From NCBI GenBank assembly GCA_036511855.1, contig DATCBN010000107.1:20946-84945 (forward strand): 64,000 bases of DNA. The letters run 5' to 3'. This document shows positions 61,060 through 64,000 of this stretch, piece by piece (within the stretch, counting starts at the first letter, position 1; each line of letters opens with the position of its first letter). The notes below the pieces were generated by a model. That model ran no database searches. It worked only from the letters and a program-made list of their open reading frames with translations, and was not told the DNA's origin. Source of the DNA: Candidatus Eremiobacteraceae bacterium. GTDB lineage: Bacteria; Vulcanimicrobiota; Vulcanimicrobiia; Eremiobacterales; Eremiobacteraceae. The position numbers were made by a program, and so were the translations under genes.

Positions 61060-61524
61060 TTACGCTTTGATGAAGGCCAGCGCCGCCGCTAGGACAGTCT
61101 CGTAAAGCTCTACTGGCACGCACGAGTTGTCGCCCTTAATGTCGCATTTGACGGGGGATTCGGGACCGGCTGGCGGCACTGCCGATTGCGGATCGTAGAC
61201 CTTCATCCTTACCGTTATCCCCAAGCCGGCCGGATCGTTTTCCAAATCGTGCACATTTCCGGCGAAGTGGAGCATGATCGTCTTGCCGGCCATCGTGAAT
61301 TCGAAACGCTGGCCGCGGGTCTGGGCATGCGGATCGCCGTTCGATTGAAAATAACCACCGAAGCGCTTGTCCGACGCAAAGGTGTCGACGAGTGCTTGCA
61401 CGCAATCGCGCGCCGCATTGATCTCGCGATTGATCTTGTCTTGATACGCGTCTGACTCTTTTTTGCGTTCGGCTTCCTGTTCGGCAACGGCGCTATTGAC
61501 GACGTCTTCGAATTCGCTCACCAT
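61060..61524 (-). CDS. Conserved hypothetical protein
   Basis: A 154-residue protein. An N-terminal helical part (VNSAVAEQEAERKKESDAYQ) may form a coiled coil. The C-terminal part is stranded, with GQRFEFTMAGKTIMLHFAGN and TVRMKVYDPQ, ending in a helix (VELYETVLAAALAFIKA). It is not recognised. Two starts are possible, TTG 61533 and ATG 61524. It is divergent from the GNAT gene. Confidence 0.6.
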   Translation of the reverse strand: MVSEFEDVVNSAVAEQEAERKKESDAYQDKINREINAARDCVQALVDTFASDKRFGGYFQSNGDPHAQTRGQRFEFTMAGKTIMLHFAGNVHDLENDPAGLGITVRMKVYDPQSAVPPAGPESPVKCDIKGDNSCVPVELYETVLAAALAFIKA

Positions 61525-61661
61525 TGGCTCCAATCACGCGCCGGACTCGCGTCCGACCCACTATCATCTTTCGGCTTGCCGCAATTCGTCCCCCACGTTT
61601 TGCCTGCTAAGCGTAAGAACGAATAAGCGGTATCAGTACCGCGCGTATCGTAAGTCAGGGG

Positions 61662-62180
61662 ATGACATCAATCGAAACCGAGCGCCTCGTTCTGCGCCGC
61701 CACGAGCGTGGCGACCTCGACGCGTGCGCGCAGATGTGGGCCGATCCGATCGTCACCCGGCACATCGGCGGCAAAATTTTCTCAAGGTATGAGACCTGGC
61801 GAAAGATGATGGTCTACGCCGGCCTCTGGACTCTCTTGGGCTATGGCTATTGGGCCGTGGAGGAGAGGTCAACGGGCAGGTTTATCGGAGAACTCGGATT
61901 CGCCGATTTCAAACGCGAAATGGAGCCGCCGCTGGATGGCGTACCCGAGCTCGGCTGGGCGTTGGTGTCATCGGCGCACGGCAAAGGTTATGCGACGGAG
62001 GCCGTGCGAGCGGCCGTTGCGTGGGGCGACGCGAACTTGGAATCTCGTAGGACGGTTTGCATGATCGATCCGGACAATCTGCCCTCGGTTCGCGTCGCGC
62101 AGAAATGCGGATATCGTGAATACCTTCGCATTGACTACGGGGGAGGGCCGACCGTGCTCTTCGAGCGCATCACGGCTTGA
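61662..62180 (+). CDS. GNAT-family N-acetyltransferase (RimJ/RimL-like)
   Basis: A 172-residue enzyme: ETERLVLRRHERGDLDACAQ, WAVEERSTGRFIGELGFADF, then the acetyl-CoA binding region ELGWALVSSAHGKGYATEAV (Q/R-x2-G-x-A variant HGKGYA), and the closing NLPSVRVAQKCGY. It acetylates an amino group on a protein N-terminus or small molecule. Its last 11 bases overlap the 3' end of the convergent S9 peptidase gene. Confidence 0.9.
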   Translation: MTSIETERLVLRRHERGDLDACAQMWADPIVTRHIGGKIFSRYETWRKMMVYAGLWTLLGYGYWAVEERSTGRFIGELGFADFKREMEPPLDGVPELGWALVSSAHGKGYATEAVRAAVAWGDANLESRRTVCMIDPDNLPSVRVAQKCGYREYLRIDYGGGPTVLFERITA

Positions 62181-64000
62181 GATATCTCCCAAAGAAGGCG
62201 GCCGCCGCCTGATCGACGTCCAGCCACGACTGCCAGCGCAAGAAGCCGTGAATCTCGTTCGGAATGACCTTTTCTTCGTACGGAACATGCGCGATGCGCA
62301 GACGTTGCACGAGATCCACCATCTGCTGGAACTCCACATTGCGGTCGTCATCGCCTTGCATCAATAGTACAGGCGACTTCCACGTGGAGATGTACGCGTC
62401 AGGCGATGAGAGCCATGCTTCGCGCAGGTACGCCTGCACGTTTGGCTGCTGGTAGCGCTTCGCCGGAGCGAGAGACGAGAAATCCCACATCGACATGTCG
62501 TGCACACCGTGCGTGTCGACGCCGACCTTGAAGATGTTCGAGTTCTTTGCGAGCGCCATCGCCGTCAAGAATCCGCCGTACGATCCTCCATAGATGCCGA
62601 TGCGCTGCGAATCCACCTGCGGATCGCGCTGCAGATATTGCGCCGCGGCGAGGACATCTTTGTACTCAGAGGCACCGAGCGGTCCTGCGTGAGCGGGGTA
62701 CTGAAAATCGTGGCCGTAGCCGATGCCGAGACGGTAGTTCACCGACAATACGACGTAGCCGAGGCTAGCCAAGTATTGATTCGTGCCGTAGCCGTAATCG
62801 TAGTAGTCGAAGTAATGCCACGTGAGCAGCATCTGTCGCGACGGGCCGCCGTGCACGAAGATCACGGCGGGCTTCTTCGCCGCTCCGCCATCCGCGTTGA
62901 AAATCGTGCCTTGAATGCTCAGGCCGTCGCTTGCCTGAAATGAGACGAGTTTGGGAGTCACGAGGTCGGCAGCGGGGAAGTCGCTCGGGATTTGATCGGC
63001 GTTGAGTTTTCGGCCGTCGTAGGCGATGGTGAATGGTTCGCGCGCTCCAGCATTGACGTATGCCGCGCCATCGGCAGTGGCTGCGGGCCACCACTGACTG
63101 TCAAGGCCGCTTGTGAACGGAGTCGCTGCCCCGCCCGTCGCGCTCACGCGGAAAATGTGCCGGCGCGCGATGTCCCCCGGCGTCGAGCCGCTGTTCGCCG
63201 TGTAGTATATAGAAGTAAGATCCGGCGAAACGGATGTGTCTTCGACCATAAACGTGCCCGGTGTAAGTGGCCGCGCTGTTCCGCCATCCGCGGAGACTTC
63301 GTAAAGCAGAGGCCAATTCGACTGCTCGGAGATGAAGACGAGATTGCCGCCCTTCACCCAATTCAATTGGGGCCCGTTGATGCCGGGGAGTGAATCTCGG
63401 CCCGAGGCGCCGCTGTGCCACGCTTCGTGTCCCTGTGCATCCACGACGTTCGCAACCCAGATAGCCCACGGCTGCGGCTGATCTTGCAATAGGTTTGGCG
63501 GCGGACCGCCAGCGCCGGGAATTCGAATGAACGCGATGCGCGTGCCGTCCGGCGACCAGCGCGGCGAGAAGTCTTGGGACGTTGATGGGGTTAGAAATTC
63601 TAGCGGCGCGTTCTGATTCCGGTATATGCCGATGAAGGCGTGGTCGTCGCGATTCGATGTGAACGCAAGCGTGGCGCCGTCGGGCGAATATTGCAGATCA
63701 CTATCGGGAGCGCGATCGAAGAAGAGAAGGGCCGCCGTCGCGCTGCCGTCTATCGGGGCCGACCAAACGGCGCCATCGGGGTCGTGCACGAACGCCACGG
63801 TGGAACCATTCGGGGAGATGACCGGGGCATCGCCGTCGCCGAGTGTTTTTGGCGTGCCACCGGTGGTCGGCACAGCCATCACCGTCATGCGCTGCTCGGT
63901 GGGACTCAATCCGGGATTCGGCCAGGGATGTTTCACCCAATTCGCGTCGTGCGAACCGCCGCGCACGTAGACGACGTATTTCCCGTCGTTGGATATCGAC
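62170..64000 (-). CDS. S9-family serine peptidase (prolyl oligopeptidase/DPP-IV-like), 5' end outside window
   Basis: At least 609 residues are visible, and the frame is open to the window edge, so the N-terminus is missing. The first part is a WD40-like propeller (DPDGAVWSAPIDGSAT, YSPDGATLAFTSNRDDHAF, WSPDGTRIAFIRIPG). The C-terminal catalytic domain has the nucleophile in GIYGGSYGGFLTAM, the Asp in LLMQGDDDRNVEF and the His in IPNEIHGFLRW. It cleaves peptides, often after proline or as a dipeptidyl peptidase, and is probably exported. Confidence 0.9.
   Translation of the reverse strand, partial: SISNDGKYVVYVRGGSHDANWVKHPWPNPGLSPTEQRMTVMAVPTTGGTPKTLGDGDAPVISPNGSTVAFVHDPDGAVWSAPIDGSATAALLFFDRAPDSDLQYSPDGATLAFTSNRDDHAFIGIYRNQNAPLEFLTPSTSQDFSPRWSPDGTRIAFIRIPGAGGPPPNLLQDQPQPWAIWVANVVDAQGHEAWHSGASGRDSLPGINGPQLNWVKGGNLVFISEQSNWPLLYEVSADGGTARPLTPGTFMVEDTSVSPDLTSIYYTANSGSTPGDIARRHIFRVSATGGAATPFTSGLDSQWWPAATADGAAYVNAGAREPFTIAYDGRKLNADQIPSDFPAADLVTPKLVSFQASDGLSIQGTIFNADGGAAKKPAVIFVHGGPSRQMLLTWHYFDYYDYGYGTNQYLASLGYVVLSVNYRLGIGYGHDFQYPAHAGPLGASEYKDVLAAAQYLQRDPQVDSQRIGIYGGSYGGFLTAMALAKNSNIFKVGVDTHGVHDMSMWDFSSLAPAKRYQQPNVQAYLREAWLSSPDAYISTWKSPVLLMQGDDDRNVEFQQMVDLVQRLRIAHVPYEEKVIPNEIHGFLRWQSWLDVDQAAAAFFGRYLKP

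Overview
The window is moderately GC-rich bacterial chromosome with dense, mostly short operons. It is dominated by exported proteins: Cys22/Cys23 lipoproteins built as beta-propellers, DUF3494 ice-binding-type lipoproteins, and Ser/Thr/Asn/Gly-repeat secreted proteins. No rRNA, tRNA, CRISPR array, transposase or integrase was found. The mix of lipoprotein signals ending LLAGCSGGS, Kelch and NHL-type propellers, a BTAD regulator with an AAA ATPase, a cyclase-ATPase regulator and a DUF969/DUF979 pair suggests a poorly cultured lineage such as Candidatus Eremiobacterota (WPS-2). That placement is an inference from protein style, not from a marker gene.

Region 1 (1-20 kb) is an accessory zone. 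It holds five six-bladed Kelch proteins (one cut by the window edge), two Kelch remnants, two STNG-repeat secreted proteins and single small genes such as a VOC protein, a pilin-like protein and a GGCT-like protein. These are separated by about ten copies of one composite, non-coding repeat, all in the same orientation. Each full copy has a TTGCTAATG direct duplication, arrays of degenerate 10-bp GCGATACT/GCGGCACT units and a hairpin core. Most intervals between copies carry one or a few genes, which looks like a cassette array. Pseudogenes (HNH nuclease, a frameshifted exported protein, Kelch tails) cluster here.

Region 2 (20-29 kb) carries two DUF3494 lipoproteins with near-identical 5' regions and similar 3' hairpins, a cluster of small genes including two 56-aa CxxC proteins, a decayed endonuclease/phosphatase-fold gene, a Vgb-type propeller fused to a cupredoxin, and a third STNG-repeat protein.

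Region 3 (29-45 kb) is more ordinary. It has a 1,167-aa BTAD/AAA regulator, a methyltransferase, an OsmC protein, a cyclase-ATPase regulator, stress-type small proteins, a fourth STNG-repeat protein with an early stop codon, the DUF969-DUF979 membrane pair, an aldo/keto reductase and a 3-hydroxyisobutyrate-dehydrogenase-like enzyme.

Region 4 (45.7-56.6 kb) returns to exported proteins: a third DUF3494 gene followed by an NHL lipoprotein, an ECF sigma/anti-sigma operon with a Spy/CpxP-like protein and a frameshifted lipoprotein, a 1,196-aa Yip1-like/hydrolase membrane protein whose 5' end abuts a repeat fragment, and another NHL lipoprotein.

Region 5 (56.7-64 kb) is housekeeping: a secreted hydrolase with its HTH regulator, a mercaptopyruvate sulfurtransferase, small cytoplasmic proteins, a GNAT acetyltransferase and an S9 peptidase that runs off the window.
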